From Candidatus Woesearchaeota archaeon (GTDB lineage: Archaea > Nanobdellota > Nanobdellia > Woesearchaeales > 21-14-0-10-32-9), in assembly GCA_021736975.1 (NCBI GenBank), contig JAIPET010000011.1:1-32019 (forward strand): a stretch of 32,019 bases of DNA, read 5' to 3'. How positions within the stretch are numbered: the stretch's first letter is position 1; each line of letters starts with the position of its first letter. A program made the position numbers and the translations under genes. Under the pieces are notes generated by a model, which had not been told where the DNA came from, made no database searches, and saw nothing but the letters and a program-made list of their open reading frames with translations. This document shows positions 15,707 through 23,472 of this stretch, one piece after another.

Positions 15707-15754
15707 AAACATCAGAAACCTTTAAAAACAAAATAACATTCTGTAACAAAATAT

Positions 15755-15877
15755 GCCCAGGTCGCATAGCCTGGTATTGCGCAGGATTGCTACGGACAAC
15801 TTTGTACGTATGAAAACCTACAATACCACAAATATCCTGTCCCTTTGGGATCGTGAGTTCAAATCTCACCCTGGGCG
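15755..15877 (+). tRNA. tRNA-Ser (GCU) with 41-nt intron
   Basis: Acceptor arms GCCCAGG (15755-15761) and CCTGGGC (15870-15876) pair fully, followed by discriminator G. The D arm contains TAGCCTGGTA. The anticodon stem CAGGA (15782-15786)/TCCTG (15835-15839) encloses TT-GCT-A then A, so the anticodon is GCU (15789-15791). A class II variable arm TCCC-TTT-GGGA and the T arm GTGAG-TTCAAAT-CTCAC confirm tRNA-Ser. The intron, 15793-15833, is at the canonical 37/38 position. TTG pairs with CAA next to the splice-site bulges, a somewhat relaxed bulge-helix-bulge. CCTTTAAAAAC near 15718 is the likely TATA box. Confidence 0.93.
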
Positions 15878-15906
15878 CTTTATCTTAAACGCAAAAAAAA
15901 ACAGAG

Positions 15907-16173
15907 ATGAACTAAATAGCAAATAAAAAAGCAATAAAATCAATTATTTTTGGAACAATAAGCATAATAATTTTATTTATACCAATAGCAAACATATCAC
16001 TAACATTTTTAGCAATAATATATGCCCTTAAAGGACTAAAACAAGGAAAAGAAGAACAATGTAAATCAAGCATAATTCTTGCCTCAATAGGATTTACACT
16101 CGGTTCCTTAACAATGATTAAACACATATACTTCTTTACAGAATTATCACTTAAAATAACAACAATATTCTAA
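15907..16173 (+). pseudogene. broken small membrane protein gene (DUF4190-like)
   Basis: An 85-codon open frame (15916-16173) encodes a protein that looks real: NKKAIKSIIFGTISIIIL, then IPIANISLTFLAIIYALKGL and a second hydrophobic pair. This is the layout of DUF4190-type small membrane proteins. There is no ATG, GTG or TTG before its last third. In the same frame, ATG AAC TAA (15907-15915) precedes it, so a single TAA at codon 3 separates the only start from the body; GAGATG lies around the ATG. Either a nonsense mutation has inactivated the gene or translation begins at the ATA after the stop. Confidence 0.6.
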
Positions 16174-16269
16174 AAAAAAGATTAAAAATACTAAAAACAA
16201 ATAAAAAATAAATGAAAACAAGTAAATATCAAATCAGAATAAAATAAAAGATACTAAAACAAAAAAATA

Positions 16270-16344
16270 TAGCGGAGGGAAGATTTGAACTTCCGACCTC
16301 AGGGTTATGAGCCCTGCGGGCACTCCTGACTGCCCTACCCCGCT
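16270..16344 (-). tRNA. initiator tRNA-Met (CAU)
   Basis: On the minus strand the molecule starts AGCGGGG (16344-16338), and its 3' side is CTCCGCT plus discriminator A. The anticodon arm is CAGGG-CTCATAA-CCCTG with anticodon CAU. Three G-C pairs at the end of the anticodon stem and the A1:U72 end identify it as the archaeal initiator rather than elongator. The T arm is GGAAG-TTCAAAT-CTTCC. A TTTATAAA box lies near 16370-16377 on the same strand, and a run of T follows the 3' end (16261-16267), a likely terminator. CCA is not encoded. Confidence 0.95.
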
Positions 16345-16475
16345 AGGTGTAGGACAGATAAATAAGGATTCATTTATAAATCTTTGTTCAAAAATAAAAA
16401 AATATTCGATATTTATAGATAATCTCCGGTTTTTTGTAAGAAACATATTTTAAAAAAAATATTTTTTCATACGCC

Positions 16476-17009
16476 ATGATAAAAAATTTAATTGAAGATA
16501 TTAATCTTAGAGGTCGAATATTTGAAACTGTTTCAAGAATATTAATAAGAAGACACCAAAATAATAATTTCATATTTCAATGTTCTCAATTTAGTTCATT
16601 TGAAGAAATTATAAAAAAATATAGATTGAATTGCGATAAAATGCCTGAACTAAAAGACTATTTACAAACAAATAAAATCAGAGCAGATTTGATCGAATTT
16701 GAATTAAATAATCTTGATGAAAGAATTGTTAAAAAAATATCTTTTTATGATGTGAAAACTAGAAAAAATAATTCTAAGAGAAAATACTATGAATCTTGCG
16801 TTTCTGTTCATAAATTTATGAATGAAGTTGAATCTAAATTTAAATGTAATAATTACATCCTTAGTATTTTAATTTTTGAAGATTGGAAATTTAGTTTTAA
16901 CATATATCAATACGACGAAGTTTTACTTAGAATTTATAATTCAGTAAAGAAAAAAACATTATTTTTCATAAAAAATGGAGAAAAAAAATATTTTAATAAA
17001 GAATCATAA
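16476..17009 (+). CDS. PD-(D/E)XK nuclease-fold-like protein
   Basis: The 177-residue product contains RADLIEFEL near residue 69 and, about 20 residues on, ISFYDVKTRK near 89. A conserved Asp followed by D-x-K on a strand is the core signature of PD-(D/E)XK nucleases (Holliday resolvases, RecB-like). YYESCVSVHKFMNE would provide the following helix. The substrate is unknown and activity is only suggested. Codon choice (ATT, GTT, AGT, GAT, CTT) differs from the A-ending style of other plus-strand genes, hinting at inversion or transfer. It is divergent from tRNA-Met. Confidence 0.6.
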   Translation: MIKNLIEDINLRGRIFETVSRILIRRHQNNNFIFQCSQFSSFEEIIKKYRLNCDKMPELKDYLQTNKIRADLIEFELNNLDERIVKKISFYDVKTRKNNSKRKYYESCVSVHKFMNEVESKFKCNNYILSILIFEDWKFSFNIYQYDEVLLRIYNSVKKKTLFFIKNGEKKYFNKES

Positions 17010-17094
17010 ACGTAAAAAATTCTGAAAATAAACAAAATACATAAAAAATCTAAGAAAAAAACAAATTACGCAACTAAAAAATATCGAGAAATAA

Positions 17095-17229
17095 TGAAAA
17101 TCCCTGCTCCGAGTCTATCTCCGCCCTAAAGGACGGAGTATTACGACTCAGTCGCCTAGACGGGATTTTCAGATTGTGCACTATCGACCTAAAGGCCGGG
17201 GTATTAAACCCCATTCGCTAGCGCGCAAT
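17095..17229. repeat. double hairpin resembling IS200/IS605 ends
   Basis: Two adjacent hairpins fill the gap between genes. The first (17095-17171) has outer arms TGAAAATCCC/GGGATTTTCA, a GAGTC/GACTC stem and an inner CTCCG-c-CCTAAAGG-a-CGGAG hairpin. The second (17172-17229) has ATTGTGC/GCGCAAT arms, CG-a-CCTAAAGG-c-CG and GGGG/CCCC. Both carry the same-direction motif CTATC...CCTAAAGG...GTATTA. The same motif (GACCTAAAGGTCGGGGTAT) lies at the tnpB end at 31900. This suggests a non-autonomous IS605-type relic or a guide-RNA-like scaffold. Flanks 17010-17094 and 17230-17311 are AT-rich with nothing recognisable. Confidence 0.5.
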
Positions 17230-17311
17230 AAATAAATAACAAGAAATAAATAAATTTTAGAACATAATTTAAAACATAATTTAAATAAAAACAATAAAAT
17301 AAAATTAAAAT

Positions 17312-17557
17312 TTATCCTTTAATTTTACTTCTTTTATCTTTCATTCTTCTTTCCACAATTTCAGAAGCAGGCTTATTTCTATTGAATCTAAGGAACTTTT
17401 CCATCTTTTCCTCATCTTCTTTTTTTTGCTTTTGTTGTTCATCATCTAAATCCGGAAACTTAATATCTAAAGTCCCAGGCTTTTCTTTGTGGAATTTTGA
17501 ATATCTTTCTTTTTTTGCACTAACTTTTTTAGGTTTGTTCTTATTTTTCTTGCTCAT
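17312..17557 (-). CDS. small highly charged protein, unknown function
   Basis: From MSKKNKNKPKKVSAKKER (ATG at 17555-17557), 81 residues, over half of them Lys, Glu, Asp or Arg, with no hydrophobic core. A GAGAGGT ribosome site just before this ATG decides against the longer frame starting at 17587. The basic start and acidic middle (PDLDDEQQKQKKEDEE) suggest an RNA- or ribosome-associated or disordered protein, but this is a guess. Confidence 0.55.
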   Translation of the reverse strand: MSKKNKNKPKKVSAKKERYSKFHKEKPGTLDIKFPDLDDEQQKQKKEDEEKMEKFLRFNRNKPASEIVERRMKDKRSKIKG

Positions 17558-17672
17558 TGGAAAAACCTCTCGATTTTGATAATACATAGAAAAAAAGACC
17601 TATTTATAACTGTTATGCTTTGAAATTGATTAGAATTCATTAAAAAAAGAAAAAAAAGAAAAAAATATTGAT

Positions 17673-18154
17673 TTACTTCCAAGTTCCAGATGCTTGACCT
17701 TGATGCGGTTTTGTTAAAGTTGTTTTCGCATTATAGTAATCAAACGATAATTCTGTACTAAAAGCATCTCCTGCACTTTGTTGTCCACAATCCCAAGTCA
17801 CTACAAATGTAGCTCCAGATGGAATAGGTGTAGAATTTGTAACTATTGAACCATCAAGTGTTGCAGATACAGTATATACTGAAGAACACACATCTGTTCC
17901 TGAACCAGTTAAGGTAATGTTACTGAATTTCCTGCTCCGTTTTTTAAAGCAATTTGTATTGTTGAACTTGTATTGTCTGCAGTGTAAAGTCCTGAATCTA
18001 ATGAAATAAACGGCACTCCAAATGTTGTTTTATCAGGTACTGTAGGATTTAGTAATCCAAAATATGCTAATGCTCCAATTGCCAATAACACAACTAATAT
18101 TGCCCAACCATAAGTCATTAGAAACTCCATAGCTGCTTGTCCTTTTTTATTCAT
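17673..18154 (-). pseudogene. major pilin with class III signal peptide, frameshifted
   Basis: ATG 18152-18154 begins MNKKGQAAMEFLMTYGWAIL, a textbook archaeal class III pilin leader (cleavage KKG|QAAMEF, Glu at +5, then a hydrophobic assembly helix). The frame stops at 17909-17911, but the neighbouring frame continues as a pilin-like beta domain (TLTGSGTDVCSSVY... to SFDYYNAKTTLTKPHQG...TWK, 17673). One missing base near 17917 would join them as ...NSVT-ITLTGSG..., giving about 160 residues. The site is not a homopolymer. A strong GAGAGGTGA ribosome site and a TTTATAAAT box suggest high expression of the intact gene. Whether it is mutated, mis-sequenced or shifted during translation cannot be decided from sequence. 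Confidence 0.75.
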
Positions 18155-18159
18155 AATTT

Positions 18160-18343
18160 CACCTCTCAAACTTTATAAGCCTGATTTGATATAATTATCA
18201 AATTATACATTTATAAATATTTCTATTTTTCCGGGAAAAAGTATATTAGTATCATAAAAAACGCACTTAGAATGAATTAAAGACTTAGAAAAAGTTTATA
18301 TAATAACAAAAAGGAAATAAAAACAAAAAGAGAGTGAGAAAAA
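18160..18343. promoter_or_regulatory. divergent promoter region of the pilus locus
   Basis: Between the minus-strand pilin and the plus-strand pilus operon lie a TTTATAAAT box (18211-18219) for the pilin, with GAGAGGTGA (18158-18165, read on the minus strand) before its ATG, and TTTATATAA (18295-18303) for the operon, with GAGAGTGAG (18330-18338) downstream. Both are expected to make short leaders of about 25-35 bases carrying ribosome sites, unlike the leaderless housekeeping genes. Confidence 0.5.
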
Positions 18344-18772
18344 ATACAAAAAAATAAAATACAAAAAAGAGGACAAGTCGCAATGGAATATTTAGCAGTA
18401 TTCTCAATTACTGCTTTAATGATAATACCTATGCTTCTAATATTTACAAGCCAATCAAATAACATGAAATTAGAAATAATAAATTCTCAAATAGATAAAA
18501 TAGGCTCAGAAATAACAGACGCTGCTGAAGAAGTATATTATATGGGTTATCCTTCAAAAAAAACAATAAGAACAAATTTTCCAGAAGGACTAACACAAAT
18601 AGAATTTTCAGGAAATACACTAATCTTTTACTTAGAAACTCCATCTTTAACCTCAGAAACAATAAAAGTTGCAAGATCAAATATTACTGGAAACTTAAAA
18701 CCATATCAAGGACTCCACATAATATCAATAGAAGCAACAGAAACAGGCTCTGTTAATATAACCGAGGAATAG
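18344..18772 (+). CDS. pilin-like protein with class III leader, no normal start codon
   Basis: The frame encodes KRGQVAMEYLAVFSITALMI, a clear class III prepilin leader, and about 120 following residues of small pilin-like sequence. The first in-frame ATG (18383) is inside the leader, after the processing site. Upstream to the in-frame TGA at 18335 there is no ATG, GTG or TTG, only ATA at 18344 (about 5 bases after GAGAGTGAG) and 18359. Alternatively a GTG at 18334 would read into the frame if one A were missing from an A-run. I mark the ATA at 18344 as the provisional start. First gene of the plus-strand pilus operon. Confidence 0.6.
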   Translation: MQKNKIQKRGQVAMEYLAVFSITALMIIPMLLIFTSQSNNMKLEIINSQIDKIGSEITDAAEEVYYMGYPSKKTIRTNFPEGLTQIEFSGNTLIFYLETPSLTSETIKVARSNITGNLKPYQGLHIISIEATETGSVNITEE

Positions 18773-18773
18773 A

Positions 18774-19172
18774 ATGAATAAAGGACAAATAGCCATAGAA
18801 TTCATAACACTATCAATAATGGGTTTTTTTATATTAATATCCTTAATAGCAATGCTTAGTTTTTTTTCTGTACAAAAAAGTTCGGAAAAAACATATCAAG
18901 AACTTCAAGATTTAGGCATGTCAATACAAGAAGAAATATTTCTTGCATCAGGAGTAGAAAATGGATATCAAAGAAATTTTGAAATACCAACAGAACTAAA
19001 CGGAAAACCAATAACAATAGAACAAGGAACAACAATAATTAATACAGCATACTTAATTTTAAAATTTGAAAATAACGAAATATTCTACGACATCCCATTA
19101 ATAGACGGAAACATAACAACAGGCCAAAATACAATCATTAAAAATAACGACTCAATACAAATAAATACATAA
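18774..19172 (+). CDS. pilin-like protein with class III leader
   Basis: The 132-residue product begins MNKGQIAIEFITLSIMGFF, giving cleavage KG|QIAIEF with Glu at +5 and a hydrophobic helix, so it should be processed by the archaeal prepilin peptidase and inserted in a pilus or pseudopilus. The rest is small and beta-rich, without cysteines. It begins one base after the previous stop, and a GAGGAATAG ribosome site overlaps the end of the previous gene, indicating one operon. Confidence 0.75.
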   Translation: MNKGQIAIEFITLSIMGFFILISLIAMLSFFSVQKSSEKTYQELQDLGMSIQEEIFLASGVENGYQRNFEIPTELNGKPITIEQGTTIINTAYLILKFENNEIFYDIPLIDGNITTGQNTIIKNNDSIQINT

Positions 19173-19173
19173 A

Positions 19174-19677
19174 ATGAAACACACAAAAAGCCAAGTAATA
19201 ACTGTAGATTTCATAATAGGAATATTAATGTTCCTTTTAATATTAGTTACCTCAATGAAAGTAATAGTTCACATAGTACCAAATCACGAATATCAAGCAC
19301 TATATAACGATGCAAAACATATTTCTGAACTACTAATGACAAAAGGACTTCCTGAAAATTGGAACGAAACAAACGCAGTAATACCAGGAATAATAAGCTC
19401 TCAAAGACTCAACATAACAAAACTTGCAGAATTTGACAAAATAGATTACGAATTAAGTAAACCATTATTACAAACAGAAAGCGAATACATCTTTTTTTTT
19501 AAAAATAAAACAAGCACAATAAACATAACTAAATGCATAAGAGGATACAACATAACAACAGATAATAATTGTAACTTTGACATTAATCAAATTCCTCACG
19601 ATAATCTAGTTAATATCGAGCGATTTTTAGTATACAATGGAGAAATAATTCAACTAAAATTATATGCATGGAATTAA
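19174..19677 (+). CDS. pilin-like membrane-anchored protein
   Basis: The 167-residue product starts MKHTKSQVITVDFIIGILMF, a variant of the class III leader in which KS|QVITVDF replaces KG|Q...E. Processing is therefore less certain, but the hydrophobic helix and small exterior domain fit a minor pilin. It has three N-x-S/T sequons (NET, NIT, NKT types) and two cysteines (KCIRGY, NNCNF) that could form a disulfide. It starts one base after the previous gene and its stop overlaps the earlier possible start of the next. Confidence 0.65.
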   Translation: MKHTKSQVITVDFIIGILMFLLILVTSMKVIVHIVPNHEYQALYNDAKHISELLMTKGLPENWNETNAVIPGIISSQRLNITKLAEFDKIDYELSKPLLQTESEYIFFFKNKTSTINITKCIRGYNITTDNNCNFDINQIPHDNLVNIERFLVYNGEIIQLKLYAWN

Positions 19678-19679
19678 AA

Positions 19680-22400
19680 ATGATAAAAAAAACAAAAAAT
19701 AAAAAAAGCATATATTTTTCTTTAGACGGTATTTTAGCAGGAATATTAATAGCATCAGTTCTGATAATGCTTCTTCAAAATAATTTTTATGAACCAAAAA
19801 TAGATCAAAAATCCTTTATGTCCCAAGACATACTTAATTCATTAACAGAAATAAAACTACATGAAATAAACAATCAATTTATTTTAGACGAAATAACTAA
19901 TGGAAACATAACTGACACAAATAGATCCGTTCTAGTACAACTAGGAGAATACTGGGCATTAAATAAAACAGATAAAGCTCAACAACTATTTGAATCAGTA
20001 TTAAATCTAAATACAACAAATACTAAAAAAATACGACTAACAATAGAAAATGAAGAAATATACTCTTCAAATCAACAAAATCCAGAAAATATCGTTAGCA
20101 CACCAAGAATGATTGCAGGCATAGCAAAAGGATCACCAATAGAAGGATTTAGCAGCAATGCATATCTAAAAAAAATAAGTGATAAAAAAACATCATCATT
20201 CTCATACATCGGAGGATTCATAGGACAAGGAAACATAACAAACAAAATAATTTTACCTGAAGACTACACACAAAATAAATTTATTCAAGGAACAATAAAA
20301 CTTGAAACACCAGGGGAATTTGAAATATATATCAACGGAGATAAATGCGGCACAACCTATCAAGGCACAGATAATGTTGTAAAAGAATGGTCCTTAAACG
20401 AATGCAATTCAAGTTTAAATACAAATACAAATAAAATAAAAATAATTTTTATATCTGAATTAAATGAAAGTTACATTTCAGGAGGTTTAATAAAAATAAC
20501 ATACACCACAGACAAACTCATAGAAAATTATACTCAAGGATATAAAAAAATATATTTTCCAGAAATAGAAGGATTTGTAAACATTTACGATAGCATTTCA
20601 GCACAAGGAAAAATACAGAACTACACATTAAATATGACTTTTTTTAGTCAATACGACACATTTTTCACATTTGGAAATGAAACACTCTTTATTGCACCCG
20701 GAGACAATCAAACACAAAATGTCCTACTAACAAAACTAAATCAAAATCTAGACCCAAAACAAATACCAATAAGATTCGGAATTACAAACTTCTCAAACAT
20801 ATCAATAATACAAGACGGATTACCAGCAGATTCTCTTTTAGTTACAGATGTATCAGGAAGCATGGGAAATTGCGGAGAATATGCAAGCGAAGAACAAGAA
20901 TTATGCACATACGAATACTACCAATGGTGGTCATGGGGATACTGGGCAGAATGCCAATATACAGGAAGCTGTAACGATAATGAATGCGGGGTATGGGCCT
21001 GGTATGGAAATACACGAAATCACGAAATAACAACTGAAAATGTAACCTTGTGCAATAGAACACTAATGGATGTAGCAAAAGATTCAGATCAAATGTTTGT
21101 ACAAACAATACTAGAAAATTCAACAATAAATAAAATAGGACTGGTAGACTATTCAACAAATGCAAATACAGAAACAAGTTTAACAAACAACCAAGGAGTA
21201 TTACTAAGCGAAATAGAAACATATTCTGCAAGCGGATCAACATGCACATGTTGCGGAATAAATAAAGCTGCATCTTTATTATATGGTTCTGAAAACAAAA
21301 AATTCATGGTAGTTCTAAGCGATGGAGAACCTTCACTTTATTGTAATAGTTTCACCGATTACCAAGGATCAAATTACTGGGGAGGAGACAGCAGCTCAGG
21401 AAGTTCAAGTTCAACCGATAAACAATGGGCAATAGATGCAGGACAAGAAGCATGCAACAACAACATAACAGTATATTCAATAGGATTTGGCGAAGCAATG
21501 AGTTCTGAGGGCCATGATGTAATGAGACAAATAGCTTGCAACGACTCACTATATTACAACGCAACAAACGTGCAAGAATTAGCACAAATATATCAAAACA
21601 TATCAAACCAAATATTAATATCTGCCAATTTTTCATCACAAACATTAAGCATAATTGGAGACTACTTAGAAACAAACATATCAGACGAATCATATATAGA
21701 ACTATTTTACGAACCACTAATTGAAGAAAATTTACAAAATAAAATATCATTAACTTTTGAAACAGAACAATTACTAAACTGTAGTTCAACAATAGATATA
21801 CCTTCAGGAATAACAATAAAAGATGCACACATAACATCTTATTCCAGTAACCACTGGAGCAAATATTTAGAAGTAAATGGAATAGAAGTGTTTAATCTAA
21901 CAAAATTTGGAACAAACTACTCAATTCTTGGAGACCCATTCATAATACAAATACCCTCAACAATATTACTATCAGGAAAACAAAACAACATAACACTAAA
22001 TATAGGAGACAATGCATATAATAATTCAAATTGTTCACAAAATAACACAATAATATACACAGCACTATTAAATTCTTCAACAGAAAGAATGAATGCAAAA
22101 AGCAAAGCAGAAGGATGTTCATGGACAATAGAATCAGAAAATAATAAAACATCAATAGCAAAAATACCTGCAGACTATAACGGAACAAAAAATTGTACAT
22201 ACAATTCAACAACAATTTATTACGATCCAGAAGATAGTTACGATTTAGCTGCATATAATTTAATGCAAATCCTAGACCCTGATAACAATCAAAAAATAAT
22301 AGTAGAATTACAATCAACTGACCTTGAAATAATAATAACAACAATAGAAGGAGTACCATACTTATGGGGCCCATCATTAATAAAAATAGAAATATCCTAA
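19680..22400 (+). CDS. large VWA-domain surface protein of the pilus locus
   Basis: About 906 residues (an in-frame ATG at 19668 would add four). The N-terminal anchor KKSIYFSLDGILAGILIASV resembles a prepilin helix, so the protein could cap or decorate a pilus. The central von Willebrand A domain has the metal-binding MIDAS elements DVSGSMG (about residue 390), a Thr-containing loop (STNANTETSLT) and LSDGE. Between the first and second elements sits an insert of about 65 residues rich in Cys and Trp (CTYEYYQWWSWGYWAEC...), with further cysteines in TCTCCG. Many N-x-S/T sequons fit a glycosylated exterior. Role as adhesin is inferred from VWA family behaviour; partners are unknown. Confidence 0.8.
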   Translation: MIKKTKNKKSIYFSLDGILAGILIASVLIMLLQNNFYEPKIDQKSFMSQDILNSLTEIKLHEINNQFILDEITNGNITDTNRSVLVQLGEYWALNKTDKAQQLFESVLNLNTTNTKKIRLTIENEEIYSSNQQNPENIVSTPRMIAGIAKGSPIEGFSSNAYLKKISDKKTSSFSYIGGFIGQGNITNKIILPEDYTQNKFIQGTIKLETPGEFEIYINGDKCGTTYQGTDNVVKEWSLNECNSSLNTNTNKIKIIFISELNESYISGGLIKITYTTDKLIENYTQGYKKIYFPEIEGFVNIYDSISAQGKIQNYTLNMTFFSQYDTFFTFGNETLFIAPGDNQTQNVLLTKLNQNLDPKQIPIRFGITNFSNISIIQDGLPADSLLVTDVSGSMGNCGEYASEEQELCTYEYYQWWSWGYWAECQYTGSCNDNECGVWAWYGNTRNHEITTENVTLCNRTLMDVAKDSDQMFVQTILENSTINKIGLVDYSTNANTETSLTNNQGVLLSEIETYSASGSTCTCCGINKAASLLYGSENKKFMVVLSDGEPSLYCNSFTDYQGSNYWGGDSSSGSSSSTDKQWAIDAGQEACNNNITVYSIGFGEAMSSEGHDVMRQIACNDSLYYNATNVQELAQIYQNISNQILISANFSSQTLSIIGDYLETNISDESYIELFYEPLIEENLQNKISLTFETEQLLNCSSTIDIPSGITIKDAHITSYSSNHWSKYLEVNGIEVFNLTKFGTNYSILGDPFIIQIPSTILLSGKQNNITLNIGDNAYNNSNCSQNNTIIYTALLNSSTERMNAKSKAEGCSWTIESENNKTSIAKIPADYNGTKNCTYNSTTIYYDPEDSYDLAAYNLMQILDPDNNQKIIVELQSTDLEIIITTIEGVPYLWGPSLIKIEIS

Positions 22401-22405
22401 AAAAA

Positions 22406-23398
22406 ATGAAAAAAATAAAATATGTCAAAAACATCGGAAAAAAAGGATTCACATACTTACTAATAGCAAGCATATTAATAGCAATAGTTTTAATAGTTTT
22501 TTTAACAACACAAAGATATAAATACCAAGATAGACAAGAAATAGATCAAATAAGAATAAAAACAATAAATGATTTTGTAAAAGGATTCAATGATGATGTG
22601 GAAAGAGCAACATACATAAGCTCATTTAGAACATTATTAGCAATAGAAGACTACATAGCTACAAAAGGAACATTTCTAAATAATACAGAAACCCAATTTC
22701 AAGAAACATTTTATTATGGAACATTAAATGGTAGTATTCCTGAAATCATGGAAGACTCGAGTTTTCAAAACTATTTAACAAATATGAACAACATTGCAAA
22801 TAAAATGGGAATTCAAACACAAGTAAACATCTCAAAAATATCCCTAAAACATTCAAACCCTTGGAACATAGAAGTTAGCATAAATAGTAACATCAGCATC
22901 CAAGACAAAGAAGGATTAGTATCTTGGGAATATCAAAAAGAGTTTAAAACAATATTACCCATAGAAAATTTAAGAGATCCACTATACAGTACATTTACAA
23001 ACAATAGAGTTCCAAATACAATAATACAAAACCCCTTTGAAAACTTAGTAAATTCAACAAATAACAACACAACAAATCTTAAAAAATTAATAAATAATTC
23101 ATATTATGTAGAATCTTCAAATGCACCAAATTTTTTAATGAGATTTGAAAATAATTATTCACCAGACCCATTAGGGTACGGAATAGAAAGCATAGTCAAC
23201 ATAGGAGAAATAAACGCCCAAGACATAGAAGTATATTCAGATAGAGTAAAAATAGACTATATATATTTCAATAATTTAGATTCAACAAAAATATGCGATG
23301 TAGATGGAATACCTTCAGAATATTATTTTGTTATCCCACAAAACAAAACAAATCTTTATGAAATAAACGAATTAAATTATTCAACATCTTGCCCATAA
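22406..23398 (+). CDS. membrane-anchored exterior protein of the pilus operon
   Basis: From MKKIKYVKNIGKKGFTYLLI (ATG 22406, 5 bases after the previous stop) the product is 330 residues: a short basic start, one hydrophobic segment (FTYLLIASILIAIVLIVFLT), then a long exterior domain with many N-x-S/T sequons and two cysteines near the C-terminus. KKG|FTYLLIAS is leader-like but lacks the Glu. It is probably another pilus-associated or tip protein. A frame opening at 22364 inside the upstream gene is less likely to be the start. Confidence 0.65.
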   Translation: MKKIKYVKNIGKKGFTYLLIASILIAIVLIVFLTTQRYKYQDRQEIDQIRIKTINDFVKGFNDDVERATYISSFRTLLAIEDYIATKGTFLNNTETQFQETFYYGTLNGSIPEIMEDSSFQNYLTNMNNIANKMGIQTQVNISKISLKHSNPWNIEVSINSNISIQDKEGLVSWEYQKEFKTILPIENLRDPLYSTFTNNRVPNTIIQNPFENLVNSTNNNTTNLKKLINNSYYVESSNAPNFLMRFENNYSPDPLGYGIESIVNIGEINAQDIEVYSDRVKIDYIYFNNLDSTKICDVDGIPSEYYFVIPQNKTNLYEINELNYSTSCP

Positions 23399-23437
23399 AC
23401 AAAGACAAAATAAAAACTCCATTTTAAAGTAGTTACG

Positions 23438-23459
23438 TAAAGTATATAAGTATACTTTA
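23438..23459 (+). promoter_or_regulatory. perfect palindrome enclosing a TATA box
   Basis: TAAAGTATA-TAAG-TATACTTTA is a perfect 9-bp inverted repeat with a 4-base centre. The TATA box TATATAAG lies inside it, and the ATG of the winged-helix gene follows at 23473, so initiation would be close to leaderless. A dimeric regulator bound here would block TBP, the classic archaeal repression layout. The adjacent winged-helix protein is the obvious candidate. Confidence 0.6.
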
Positions 23460-23472
23460 AAAATGAAGTATA

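Noticed and set aside
15523-15708. Minus-strand 61-codon frame over MITE copy B, resembling the 62-codon minus frame at 31486-31674 (both contain CILAPIEAHA).
   Set aside because: The similarity follows from the conserved nucleotide sequence of the element; the frames extend into unrelated flanks and lack initiation signals.
17095-17229. CRISPR-like repeat pair.
   Set aside because: Only two imperfect repeats within larger hairpins, no regular spacers or cas genes.
21352-21837. Long Leu-rich minus-strand frames across the VWA, ATPase and platform genes.
   Set aside because: They are antisense shadows produced by A-ending codons; Leu/Phe-rich composition without domain features.
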